A stretch of DNA of 64,000 nucleotides, taken from the NCBI RefSeq assembly GCF_009223885.1, contig NZ_CP045144.1, forward strand, positions 3,894,001-3,958,000, given 5' to 3'. A program made the position numbers and the translations under genes. Every line of letters begins with the position of its first letter. The stretch's first letter is position 1. The notes under the pieces were generated by a model. It was not told where the DNA came from. It did no database searches and saw nothing but the letters and a program-made list of their open reading frames with translations. Below, in pieces: positions 8,019 through 16,388 of the stretch. The stretch comes from Ancylobacter sp. TS-1. GTDB taxonomy: Bacteria; Pseudomonadota; Alphaproteobacteria; Rhizobiales; Xanthobacteraceae.

Positions 8019-9095
8019 ATGACGACCTTGCGCCGCATACGCCTCAGCCGGCTTCGCCTGCCGCTTGTCCGGCCCTACCGGCTCTCCTACCGGACCTTCG
8101 ACGAGTTCGAGCCCTATCTGGTCGAGGTCGAGGACAGCGACGGGCGCACCGGCTTCGCCGATGCGCACATCTCGCCCGGCTCAAGTTCGGAAACGCGCGA
8201 GGGCGGCTGGGCGTTCTGTACCGAGAAGATGGCGGCGGTCGTCGGGCGCTCTCCGGAGGAGGCCAAGGACATCATCCTTGCCGACTTCTACCGGAGCAAA
8301 GTGGCCGCGACGGCTCTCGTGACCGCCATCGAGGTGCTGGAAGGCAGCCGCCTGCTCGACGTCGACGAGCATCGCGACCAGCCGCTGCTTACCCCGATCA
8401 ACGCGCTGGAGCCCGACGCCATCGCCGCCGAGATCGAGGAGTGGCTGGCGCAGGGCTTCCGCACCTTCAAGGTCAAGGTCGGCAAGGATGTCGACGCCGA
8501 TCTCGCCCGCGTCGCCGCCATCCAGAAGGCCTGCGCCGGGCGGGCGAGCCTGCGGCTCGACGCCAACCGGGCGTTCAGCCGCGCGCAGGGCATCGAGTTC
8601 GCCTCGCGGCTCGATCCGGAAGGCATCGAACTGTTCGAGCAGCCCTGCGATGCCGACGACTGGGAAGCCAATGGCGCGGTGGCCGCCGCCTCGAACGTGC
8701 CGCTTATGCTCGACGAGCCGATCTGCACGCTGGAGGACATCCAGCGCGCCGCCGATATCGAGGGCGTAGGCTTCTGCAAGCTCAAGCTGAAGCGCTTCGG
8801 CAGCCTCCAGCGGCTGGCCGACGGGCTCAACGCCGTGCGGGCCAACGGCATGCGGCCGGTGCTCGGCGACGGGCTGGGCAGCGAGGTGCACGGGTGGCTT
8901 GAGGCCTGCATCGCCCGCAGCACGGTCGACAATGCCGGCGAGTTCAATGGCTTCCTCAAGCCGAAGACCGGCCTGTTCGAGGTGCCCCTGCCGTTCGAGC
9001 GCGGCGCGATCCGCATGCCGGCCGGCTACCGCCCGAGCCTCGACCGCGCCGCCGTCGAGCGGGCGATCGTCGCGACCACCGAGGTTGCCGCCTAG
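8019..9095 (+). CDS. Enolase-superfamily enzyme of the mandelate racemase/muconate lactonizing group
   Basis: 358 residues from ATG 8019 (AGGGAAACGCC upstream). Enolase-superfamily proteins abstract the alpha-proton of a carboxylate to racemise, cycloisomerise or dehydrate it, using Mg2+. Seen: the Lys-x-Lys pair in FKVKVGK (K151, K153), metal ligands in LRLDANRAF (D181), ELFEQP (E207) and LMLDEPI (D232), and a possible second-half base in FCKLKLKRFG (K254-K258). These fit the MLE/dipeptide-epimerase branch better than mandelate racemase. First gene of the rightward operon, followed by the carboxyltransferase 61 bases on. Suggests the imported acid, or a lactone made from it, is isomerised before CoA activation (inference). 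Confidence 0.85.
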   Translation: MTTLRRIRLSRLRLPLVRPYRLSYRTFDEFEPYLVEVEDSDGRTGFADAHISPGSSSETREGGWAFCTEKMAAVVGRSPEEAKDIILADFYRSKVAATALVTAIEVLEGSRLLDVDEHRDQPLLTPINALEPDAIAAEIEEWLAQGFRTFKVKVGKDVDADLARVAAIQKACAGRASLRLDANRAFSRAQGIEFASRLDPEGIELFEQPCDADDWEANGAVAAASNVPLMLDEPICTLEDIQRAADIEGVGFCKLKLKRFGSLQRLADGLNAVRANGMRPVLGDGLGSEVHGWLEACIARSTVDNAGEFNGFLKPKTGLFEVPLPFERGAIRMPAGYRPSLDRAAVERAIVATTEVAA

Positions 9096-9156
9096 CGCAT
9101 CGCTTCCGCGCCTTTCCCGGAACGATGGCCATCAGCGAAGAAACAGGAATCTGTAG

Positions 9157-10692
9157 ATGTCTCACGACGCAATGCTTGCCGCTCTCGACGAGCGCCGCGC
9201 CCATGCGCGGCAGATGGGCGGCCCGGACAAACTCGCCAAGCGCGCGGCGCGCGGCCAGCTGAACGCGGCGGAACGCGTGGATGCGCTGGTGGATCCCGGC
9301 AGCTTCTTCGAAGTCGGCCTGCTCGGTGCCTCCGGCGTGTTCGAGGCCGACGTCGAGGCGACGCCGCGTGACGGCAAGATCACCGGCTTCGGCAAGGTCG
9401 AGGGGCGCGAGGTCGGCGTGGTGGTGAACGACTTCACCGTCAAGGGCGCCTCCACCAGCGCCACCAACTCCAAGAAGATGGGCTATATCCGCCGCACCTG
9501 CACCGAGCGCGGCATGCCCTTCGTCCATATCGGCGAATCGACCGGCGCCCGCCTGCCGGACGCCATGGGCTCCAAGGGCATGGGCCAGATGCTGGGCAAC
9601 GACACCACCCAGTTCCGGCGCATGCGTGACACGCCCTGGGTGGCGGCCGCCCTCGACACCTCCTTCGGCTCTTCCGCCTGGCTGTGCTGCTGCGCCGACT
9701 TCGCGGTGATGAAGAAGGGCTCGATCATGTCGGTATCGAGCCCGCGCCTCGTCTCGATGGCGATCGGCGAGAAGGTCGATCTGGAGGAACTGGGCGGCTG
9801 GCGGCTGCATGCCGAGCAGACCGGCCTCATCGACCATTTCGTGGACACCGACGCCGAGGCGATGGCGGTGATCCGCCGCTTTCTGTCCTACCTGCCGAGC
9901 CACAACGGGGAGGTGGCGCCGCTCGCCCCGGTTCCCGAAGGCTCGGGCGAGGATCAGGAGCGCATTCTCGACGTGCTGCCGGAGCGGCGCACGCAGGTCT
10001 ACAACATGAAGAAGATCATCGAGATCCTGTTCGATCGCGACAGCTTCTTCGAGCTGAAGGCGCGCTTCGGCAAGCCGGCGGTCGTCGGTCTCGCCCGGCT
10101 CGACGGACAGGCCGTCGGCGTCATCGCCAATAATCCGCAGGTCGGCGGCGGCGCGCTCTCGGCCGAGGCCTGCCGCAAGATCATCGACCTGACGGTGCTG
10201 TGCGACAGCTTCAACATTCCGCTCATCCGGCTGGTCGACACCCCCGGCTTCGTGGTCGGCACCGATGCGGAACGGCGCGGCGCGCCCGGCCACATCATGA
10301 ACTTCATGAACGCCACCTGCCTGACCTCCGTCCCCTCGGTCACGGTGCTGTGCCGCAAGGCCTATGGGCGTGCCTATGTCGCCATGGGCGGCGGCTCGCA
10401 CAATGACGCGATGATCGCCTGGCCGAACGCCGAGGTCAGCTTCATGGACCCGGTCTTCGCCACCAGCATCGTCCACAACCTTACTGCCGGGCAGGACGGC
10501 TTCGAGGAGGCGCTGGCGCATATCCAGAAGGACCTCGAGATCTGGGACATGGCCCGCATCTTCTCGGCGCAGGACGTGGTGAAGCCGCAGGAAACCCGCG
10601 CCTGGATCATCCGCATGCTGGAAGTCCAGCGCCGTCGCCGTTCCGGCGGCGTCGGTCAGCATCTCATGCGCACCTGGCCGACCAGCTACTGA
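9157..10692 (+). CDS. Acyl-CoA carboxylase carboxyltransferase subunit (PccB/MccB-like)
   Basis: 511 residues, the usual size for the beta subunit of propionyl- or methylcrotonyl-CoA carboxylase, which moves carboxyl from biotin to an acyl-CoA. Two crotonase-like halves are visible: the N-half with KITGFGKVEGREVGVVVNDFTVKG and FVHIGESTGARLPD, and the C-half with ILPERRTQVYNMKKIIE..., VGVIANNPQVGGGALSAEACRK and RLVDTPGFVVGTDAERRG (the oxyanion glycine motifs). The biotin carboxylase and a free biotin protein are encoded 4 kb away on the other strand under the same operator type. The acyl-CoA substrate cannot be named; the usual PccB substrate-pocket pattern is only roughly conserved. Confidence 0.88.
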   Translation: MSHDAMLAALDERRAHARQMGGPDKLAKRAARGQLNAAERVDALVDPGSFFEVGLLGASGVFEADVEATPRDGKITGFGKVEGREVGVVVNDFTVKGASTSATNSKKMGYIRRTCTERGMPFVHIGESTGARLPDAMGSKGMGQMLGNDTTQFRRMRDTPWVAAALDTSFGSSAWLCCCADFAVMKKGSIMSVSSPRLVSMAIGEKVDLEELGGWRLHAEQTGLIDHFVDTDAEAMAVIRRFLSYLPSHNGEVAPLAPVPEGSGEDQERILDVLPERRTQVYNMKKIIEILFDRDSFFELKARFGKPAVVGLARLDGQAVGVIANNPQVGGGALSAEACRKIIDLTVLCDSFNIPLIRLVDTPGFVVGTDAERRGAPGHIMNFMNATCLTSVPSVTVLCRKAYGRAYVAMGGGSHNDAMIAWPNAEVSFMDPVFATSIVHNLTAGQDGFEEALAHIQKDLEIWDMARIFSAQDVVKPQETRAWIIRMLEVQRRRRSGGVGQHLMRTWPTSY

Positions 10693-10702
10693 GGGGGACG
10701 GT

Positions 10703-12904
10703 ATGACCATCCAGAACACCCAGGCGCTGCGCGGCCTGCGCGGCAAGACCCTTATCTCCCAGGCCCGCGAAAAGGGCCGCCTCAGCCTCGACGAGGCGGA
10801 CGGAAAGGCGCTGCTGGCGGATTTCGGCATCCGCGTGCCGCGCTCGCGCCTTGCCGCCGACGCGGCGCAGGCGGCGGCGATCGCCGGGGAACTCGACGGC
10901 CCCTTCGTGGTGAAGGTCGTCTCCCCGGAGATCCTGCACAAGTCGGACGCCGGCGGCGTCGCGCTGCGCCTGCCCGATGCGGCCGCCGTTCGGGTCGCCG
11001 TCGAGGAGATGGCGCAGAAGCCCCTCATCGCCGCCGCCACGCTGGACGGCTGGCTTGTCGAGGAAATGGCGCCGGCCGGCCGCGAAATGGTGATCGGCGG
11101 TTATCGCGATCCCCAGTTCGGGCCGATGCTCATGGTGGGCCTTGGCGGCATCTTCGTGGAAGTGCTGCGCGACGTCGCGTTCCGGATCTGCCCGATCGAC
11201 GCGGCCGACGCCGAGGCGATGCTGGGCGAGCTCAAGGGGCGGGCGCTGCTCAAGGGCGCGCGCGGCGAGGCGGGGGTCGACGAGGCGGCGCTGATCGAGG
11301 TCATGCTGCGCATCGGCGGCGCCGACGGCCTGCTGATGACGCACGAAGCGGATATCGCCGAACTCGACCTCAACCCGGTGATCGTCTCGGCGACCGGCGC
11401 GGTGGCGGTCGACGCCCGCGTCATCCTGAGCGCGCCGGCCGGCGCGGAGCCGGCCGTCCCGGTCCTACAGGATTCCGCAGGGGAGACCTTCCGCCCGCTC
11501 TTCGAGCCGCGCACCGTGGCGGTGCTCGGCGCCTCCACCAAGGATGTCGGCATCGCCAATACCTTCATCCGCCGTATGAAGGCGTTCGGCTTTGCCGGAA
11601 GCCTCTACCCGATCCATCCGACGGCGCCGGAGATCGAGGGGCTCAAGGCCTATGCGAGCTTCGCCGCGACGCCCGAGCCGGTCGACTACGCCTATATCGC
11701 GGTGGGCGCCGAGCGCATTCCGAACATTCTCGCGGAAGCCGGCGGGCGATGCCGCATCGCGCAGGTCATCTCGTCGGGCTTCGGCGAGGTCGAGGAGGGC
11801 AAGGCCCTGCAGGAGGCTCTCGTCGAGGGCGCCCGCAAGGGCGGCGTGCGGGTGCTGGGCCCTAACTGCCTGGGCACCTATTCGCCGCGCGGGGGGCTTA
11901 CCTTCCCCTCCGACGCGCCCAGGGAAGTCGGCACCATCGGCATCGTGTCGCAGTCGGGCGGACTGACCACCGACATCATCAAGCGCGGCGAATGGCGCGG
12001 GCTGCGCTTCAGCGGCGCCGTGACCATCGGCAACAGCGCCGACGTGAAGCCGCACGAACTCGTGGCCTATTATCTCGACGATCCCCAGACCCGCGCCATC
12101 GGGCTCTATCTGGAAGACGTGAAGCAGGGCCGCGCCTTCTTCGAGATGCTGAAGCAGGCCCGCAAGCCGATCGTCATCCTCAAGGGCGGGCGGTCGAATC
12201 TGGGACGCCTTGCCGCCGCCTCGCATACCGGCGCGCTGGCCGGTGACGAGAAGGGCTGGAGCGCCCTGCAGGAACAGACGCCGGCGGTGCTGGTCTCCAC
12301 CGTCGACGAGTTCATCGACCTGCTGCTCGCGCTCCAGCATTTCGATCTTCATCCCGAGCGGCCGACCCGCGCCGTCACCCTGTTCGGCAATGGCGGCGGG
12401 TCGAGCGTGCTCGGCACCGATGCCTTCGCTGCCGTCGAGCTCGACGTCGCGCCCTATCCACCGGAGGTTCGCGAGCGGCTGGAGGCGATGAAGCTGCCGC
12501 CGGGCACGAGCGTGGCCAATCCCATCGACACGCCGGTGCGTACCCTCCAGGAGAAGGACGGCTTCGTCGCCGGCGAGATTCTGGATATCGTCTACGGGCA
12601 GGCGCATCCCGACGCGGTGCTGATGCACCTCAACCTGTCCGCCTTCGTCGGGCGCGGCTCGGTCGATCCGATCGACAACCTGTTCACCGTCATCGAGCAC
12701 ACGCGGGCGAAATGGCCGGGCGGGGCGCATCTCGCCCTCGCTTTGCGCACGGACGGCTCTGCCGCGCTCGACGACCGCCGCCGTCATTACCGCGAGAAGG
12801 CGCGCGCCATCGGCGTGCCGGTGTTCGACGAGATTCCGGCGGCGGCGAAGGCGCTGGCCGGGGTCGGGCATCTGGAACGGCGCCTGAGGGCGGTGACGGG
12901 CTGA
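10703..12904 (+). CDS. ADP-forming acyl-CoA synthetase (NDP-forming CoA ligase), fused alpha/beta
   Basis: 733 residues. The domain order is ATP-grasp first (about 30-245; GPFVVKVVSPEILHKSDAGGVALRL and LNPVIV), then the CoA-binding Rossmann domain (about 265-395; FEPRTVAVLGASTKDVGIANTF) and the ligase domain with the phospho-His loop region SHTGALAGDE. This beta-alpha order is a known permutation of archaeal acetyl-CoA synthetase (ADP). It makes an acyl-CoA from acid, CoA and ATP. Starts 10 bases after the carboxyltransferase stop with GGGGGACGGT upstream, so it is in one operon with the carboxylase, whose substrate it probably supplies. Confidence 0.88.
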   Translation: MTIQNTQALRGLRGKTLISQAREKGRLSLDEADGKALLADFGIRVPRSRLAADAAQAAAIAGELDGPFVVKVVSPEILHKSDAGGVALRLPDAAAVRVAVEEMAQKPLIAAATLDGWLVEEMAPAGREMVIGGYRDPQFGPMLMVGLGGIFVEVLRDVAFRICPIDAADAEAMLGELKGRALLKGARGEAGVDEAALIEVMLRIGGADGLLMTHEADIAELDLNPVIVSATGAVAVDARVILSAPAGAEPAVPVLQDSAGETFRPLFEPRTVAVLGASTKDVGIANTFIRRMKAFGFAGSLYPIHPTAPEIEGLKAYASFAATPEPVDYAYIAVGAERIPNILAEAGGRCRIAQVISSGFGEVEEGKALQEALVEGARKGGVRVLGPNCLGTYSPRGGLTFPSDAPREVGTIGIVSQSGGLTTDIIKRGEWRGLRFSGAVTIGNSADVKPHELVAYYLDDPQTRAIGLYLEDVKQGRAFFEMLKQARKPIVILKGGRSNLGRLAAASHTGALAGDEKGWSALQEQTPAVLVSTVDEFIDLLLALQHFDLHPERPTRAVTLFGNGGGSSVLGTDAFAAVELDVAPYPPEVRERLEAMKLPPGTSVANPIDTPVRTLQEKDGFVAGEILDIVYGQAHPDAVLMHLNLSAFVGRGSVDPIDNLFTVIEHTRAKWPGGAHLALALRTDGSAALDDRRRHYREKARAIGVPVFDEIPAAAKALAGVGHLERRLRAVTG

Positions 12905-12928
12905 CCGCCCGCGCTCTGGCCCATACGG

Positions 12929-12950
12929 CCCGGCGCCCTCGGGCGCCGGG
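12929..12950. terminator. Hairpin between convergent CoA-ligase and TrmB-type regulator genes
   Basis: CCCGGCGCCC (12929-12938) and GGGCGCCGGG (12941-12950) form a perfect 10-bp stem with a 2-base turn, midway between the stop codons at 12904 and 12966. It could end transcription from both sides. There is no T-run, as is common in such GC-rich genomes. Confidence 0.6.
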
Positions 12951-12965
12951 CTGCCGGCGCCGGCC

Positions 12966-13868
12966 TCAGGCGAGCCCGGTGCGCTTCTTGAAGGATGCGG
13001 CCTGTTCCGGCGAAAAGCAGGCGAGCCGCAGATCCCGGAGATAGGGGCCGAACGCCTCGTCGATCTGCGCGCCGAAGCGGGCGAAGATCTCGGCCATGTA
13101 ATAGTCGTGGCGAACCAGCGATTCCGCGAGATTGACGATCGGCCGGTTGCGCGTGTGGGAGGCGACGACTTCCGCCTCCACCGCCGCCGTCAGCGTCTCG
13201 ACATGGTCGATGGACAGCGTGAACAGGTTGTCCGTCGTGCCCATGCGCACGCCGTTGCCCTCGTGGATGTAGACGCGGCAGGTGGGGCCGAAGCGGAACT
13301 CGTCCGCATTCGGCCCGAACATCACGATGAAGATGTCGATCCCGCGCTCGGCCGCCTTGCGCAGAACCTCGGTGTGGCGGCGCAGCACCGAGTCGCTCGC
13401 CTTGATCCAGATCGAGGTGCGGCTTCCCTCTATCAGGGCATCGATCTTGCTGTGGACGCTGACCTCGCCGTGCAGTGTCCAGACATACTGGTCGTCGGCC
13501 GAGGGCGACAACGCCTCCAGGCGCTCGGCCAGATCCGTGCAGAGCGTGCGGGTCTGGTTCGACAGCGCCGCCAGGAAGTCGCGCGGCGGCGATGCCACGT
13601 AGCGCACCGGGTTCTCGCTGACCGGGAGCACGGCGCCGCGCTGCGCCAGTGCCTCCAGCGAGTGGTAGGTGTTGGGGCGGGGGACGTTCGCTCCCTTGGA
13701 GATTTCGTAGGCGGTCGACGGCGGCATGCGCAGCAGCTGGACGTAGATCTTCCCCTCGGATTCCGTAAATCCAAGACGCCTCAGATCGGCGAGGAAATCA
13801 TCCGTGTCGTTTGCCGCTATCGCCAGCTTGCCTGCCAACTGCCCTCTCCATTGATACGAGCCGTCCAC
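12966..13868 (-). CDS. TrmB-family transcriptional regulator
   Basis: About 300 residues from GTG 13868 (the exact start is uncertain; an internal TTG following GGAGAGGG is possible). Residues about 25-90 form a TrmB-type winged helix (DFLADLRRLGFTESEGKIYV, then ISKGANVPRPNTYHSLEAL). The C-terminal half (about 130-260) resembles the phospholipase-D-like effector domain (LIEGSRTSIWIKASDSVLRR... RGIDIFIVMFG). It follows the biotin carboxylase gene by 5 bases, so it is the third gene of the leftward BCCP-BC-regulator operon and probably regulates itself. It is the only DNA-binding protein in the 3.6-18 kb cluster and therefore the best candidate to bind the two matching palindromes. Confidence 0.8.
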   Translation of the reverse strand: MDGSYQWRGQLAGKLAIAANDTDDFLADLRRLGFTESEGKIYVQLLRMPPSTAYEISKGANVPRPNTYHSLEALAQRGAVLPVSENPVRYVASPPRDFLAALSNQTRTLCTDLAERLEALSPSADDQYVWTLHGEVSVHSKIDALIEGSRTSIWIKASDSVLRRHTEVLRKAAERGIDIFIVMFGPNADEFRFGPTCRVYIHEGNGVRMGTTDNLFTLSIDHVETLTAAVEAEVVASHTRNRPIVNLAESLVRHDYYMAEIFARFGAQIDEAFGPYLRDLRLACFSPEQAASFKKRTGLA

Positions 13869-13873
13869 CCGCC

Positions 13874-15235
13874 TCAGGCGGCGAGAAGCCGCGAACGGTG
13901 GGCGTCGATGAAGCCCGTATGCACGTCGCCGGCCACGAAGTCCTCATCCGCCAGACAGGCCAGCAGGAAATGAAGGTTGTTGCGGATTCCGTCAATGCGA
14001 AACGCCCGCAGCGCCTCCGTCGCCCGCTGCCGGGCGGCCGCGCGGGTGTCGCCCCAGGCGACCACCTTGGCGATCATCGGATCGTAGAACGGCGTCACCG
14101 CGTCGCCCTCGCGATAGCCGCTGTCGATGCGCACATGCACCATGTCCGTCGGCGGCCGGAATACGGTGAGCGGCCCCGGCGACGGCATGAACATCTTGGC
14201 CGGATCCTCCGCATAGAGGCGGCACTCGATGGCATGGCCGTTGGCGACGATGCTCTCTTGCGCGAGGGCGGGCAGCGTCCCCCGGGCGAGTTCGATCTGC
14301 ATCGAGACGAGATCGCTCCCGGTGATCATCTCGGTCACCGGATGCTCGACCTGAATGCGGGTGTTCATCTCCAGGAAGAAGAACTCGAAGCTGAGAGCGT
14401 CGACGATGAACTCGACGGTGCCGGCGCCGCTGTAGCGGGTCGTCTGGCACAGCGTCACCGCCGCCTCCGCCATGCGCCGGGCGACCTCGGGCGGCAGGCC
14501 CGGCGCGCGCGCTTCCTCGATCACCTTCTGGAAGCGGCGCTGCAGCGAGCAGTCGCGCTCGAAAAGATGGATCGCCCGGCCGTCGCCGAACCCGAACACC
14601 TGTATTTCGATATGCCGCGCCTTGGGCACGAAGCGTTCGAGAAACACCGCCCCGTTGCCGAAGGACTTCTGCGCCATCGACTGCGTGGCGACGACCACGT
14701 CCTCGAGCTTCTCGGGACCATCGACGCGGCGCATGCCGATGCCACCGCCGCCGCCGGCGGCCTTCACCAGCAAGGGATAGCCCACGGCCTCCGCCGCTGC
14801 GGCCAGCCCGTCGAGATCGCCGGGCTCGAAGCGGCGGCTGCCGGGAACCACGGGGACGCCGGCATCCTCAGCGATCTGCCGGGCGCGCTGCTTGTCGCCC
14901 ATCTGCTGAATCGTCAGCGGGGCCGGACCGATCCAGGTCAGGCCGGCATCGATGACGCTCTGCGCGAAGCCGCTGTTCTCGGAAAGAAACCCATAGCCCG
15001 GGTGGATCGCGTCCGCGCCCGTTGCGCGTGCCGCTTCCAGCACCTTGTCGACGCGCAGATAGCTCTCGCGCGCCGCCGCCGGCCCGATGGCGACCGCCTC
15101 GTCGGCGGCCTGCATATGCGCGCTCGACGCGTCCGCCTCGGAATAGACGGCCACGCTGGACAGGCCGAGCGCCCGGCACGAGCGAAAGATGCGGCAGGCG
15201 ATCTCGCCCCGGTTGGCGACAAGAACCTTCCTCAT
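13874..15235 (-). CDS. Biotin carboxylase subunit of an acyl-CoA carboxylase (AccC-like)
   Basis: 453 residues, the size of a free-standing biotin carboxylase; PccA/MccA-type alpha subunits are over 650 because they also carry BT and BCCP domains, which are missing here. Seen: MRKVLVANRGEIACRIFR at the start, the ATP-grasp glycine loop LLVKAAGGGGGIGMR, and the catalytic strip EMNTRIQVEHPVTEM. It carboxylates the biotin of the carrier using ATP and bicarbonate. The BCCP gene ends 5 bases upstream. With the distant PccB-like subunit this makes a three-component carboxylase instead of the usual two-subunit one. Confidence 0.92.
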   Translation of the reverse strand: MRKVLVANRGEIACRIFRSCRALGLSSVAVYSEADASSAHMQAADEAVAIGPAAARESYLRVDKVLEAARATGADAIHPGYGFLSENSGFAQSVIDAGLTWIGPAPLTIQQMGDKQRARQIAEDAGVPVVPGSRRFEPGDLDGLAAAAEAVGYPLLVKAAGGGGGIGMRRVDGPEKLEDVVVATQSMAQKSFGNGAVFLERFVPKARHIEIQVFGFGDGRAIHLFERDCSLQRRFQKVIEEARAPGLPPEVARRMAEAAVTLCQTTRYSGAGTVEFIVDALSFEFFFLEMNTRIQVEHPVTEMITGSDLVSMQIELARGTLPALAQESIVANGHAIECRLYAEDPAKMFMPSPGPLTVFRPPTDMVHVRIDSGYREGDAVTPFYDPMIAKVVAWGDTRAAARQRATEALRAFRIDGIRNNLHFLLACLADEDFVAGDVHTGFIDAHRSRLLAA

Positions 15236-15240
15236 CGCGG

Positions 15241-15462
15241 TCAGACCTCGATACGGGCGACGACGGTGCCTTCAGTCACCGTGTCGCCTTCCGCGACGAG
15301 GATTTCGACGATGGTGCCTTCTTCCGGCGCCATGACCGGAATTTCCATCTTCATCGATTCCAGGATCAGGATGGTGTCGTCCTCGCCCACCGTGTCGCCG
15401 ACGGCCTTCTCGATCTTCCAGACATTGCCGGTGATCTCCGTTTTGACGTCGATCTTCACCAT
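15241..15462 (-). CDS. 73-residue biotin carboxyl carrier protein
   Basis: Start ATG 15462 is fixed by the strong site AAGGAGGAAAG just upstream. The whole protein is one biotinyl/lipoyl domain: about 80 residues is usual, and the biotinylation motif ESMKM places the modified lysine at K38, with the matching APEEGT and VAEGDTV turns. It shuttles carboxybiotin between the biotin carboxylase encoded next to it and the carboxyltransferase at 9157-10692. First gene of the leftward operon controlled from the 15.46-15.56 kb promoter region. Confidence 0.93.
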   Translation of the reverse strand: MVKIDVKTEITGNVWKIEKAVGDTVGEDDTILILESMKMEIPVMAPEEGTIVEILVAEGDTVTEGTVVARIEV

Positions 15463-15517
15463 TGCTTTCCTCCTTGGCACCGTGTTCGGCATTGACGCCC
15501 ATTCTAAGGTGCGCCAA

Positions 15518-15538
15518 TAGTTGTTGCAATGACAACTA
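15518..15538. promoter_or_regulatory. Palindromic operator copy 2 (TAGTTGT-N7-ACAACTA)
   Basis: Perfect 7-bp arms TAGTTGT (15518-15524) and ACAACTA (15532-15538) around a 7-bp spacer, in the 95-base gap between the divergent BCCP and hydratase genes. Geometry and arms match the site at 7940-7960 apart from one symmetric base pair. It lies only 10 bases from the ribosome site (GGAGGG, 15548-15553) of the hydratase, consistent with repression of that side. Confidence 0.72.
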
Positions 15539-15557
15539 CGATAAATCGGAGGGCAAA

Positions 15558-16388
15558 ATGCAGGGACTCGACGCGTGGATCGGCCGGACCGAGACCGCCA
15601 CGGCGCGGCTGGATGGCTGGCCGCTCTCCGGGCTTCGCGCGGCGCTCGACGACCCGCGACCGGCAGAAGAGGGCGCCGCGCTGCCGCCGACCGCGCACTG
15701 GCTCTATTTCCAGCCGCTGGCCCCGCAGTCGCGCCTCGGCGAGGACGGGCACCCCGAGCGCGGTGGCTTCCTGCCGCCGATCGAGCTGCCCCGGCGCATG
15801 TGGGCGGCGAGCGAGATGACCTATCATCGCCCGCTGTGCGTCGGCGATCTGGTGGAGAAGCGCTCGCGCATCGCCGGCGCGAACATCAAGCAGGGGCGGA
15901 CCGGCGCGCTGGCCTTCGTCACCGTCGAGCACGCCTATCTGGCGGGCGGCATGCTGCTGCTCTCCGAGAAGCAGACGCTGGTCTACCGCGACGCCCCCGC
16001 GCCGGACGAGCCGCCGCCGCCGCCCCAGCCGGCGCCCGAGGGCGCGCTCTGGTCGCATGCCGTCACGCCGGACACGCGTATGCTGTTCCGCTATTCCGCC
16101 GTCACCTTCAACGCCCACCGGATTCATTATGACGACCCGTATGCGCGGCAGGTGGAGGGCTATCCCGGGCTGGTCGTCCACGGCCAGTTGACCGCGACGC
16201 TGCTGCTCGACGCCTTCATGCGGGAGAAGCCCGCCACGCGCATCGGCGGGTTCAGCTTCCGGGCGATGCGGCCGACCTTCGCCGGCATGGCGATCCATCT
16301 CGAGGGCGCGCCGGACGGCGAGGGGTTCCGTCTCTGGGCGCGTGGTGCCGACGGCGCGATCATCGTGGAGGGGCGCGTACAGCCGTGA
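15558..16388 (+). CDS. HTD2/mesaconyl-CoA-hydratase-like MaoC-family dehydratase
   Basis: 276 residues from ATG 15558 behind GGAGGGCAAA. It has the double-hotdog layout of the HTD2/mesaconyl-C4-CoA hydratase/itaconyl-CoA hydratase group: an N-terminal FAS1-type half (about 5-145, MWAASEMTYHRPLCVGD) and a C-terminal hydratase half with FNAHRIHYD (184-192) and YPGLVVHG (202-209) forming the active-site loop. It adds or removes water at an enoyl-CoA. Overlaps the following hydrolase gene by 4 bases. Placed in one regulon with the CitE-like lyase, it could make the hydroxyacyl-CoA that CitE cleaves, as in itaconate breakdown (inference). Confidence 0.83.
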   Translation: MQGLDAWIGRTETATARLDGWPLSGLRAALDDPRPAEEGAALPPTAHWLYFQPLAPQSRLGEDGHPERGGFLPPIELPRRMWAASEMTYHRPLCVGDLVEKRSRIAGANIKQGRTGALAFVTVEHAYLAGGMLLLSEKQTLVYRDAPAPDEPPPPPQPAPEGALWSHAVTPDTRMLFRYSAVTFNAHRIHYDDPYARQVEGYPGLVVHGQLTATLLLDAFMREKPATRIGGFSFRAMRPTFAGMAIHLEGAPDGEGFRLWARGADGAIIVEGRVQP

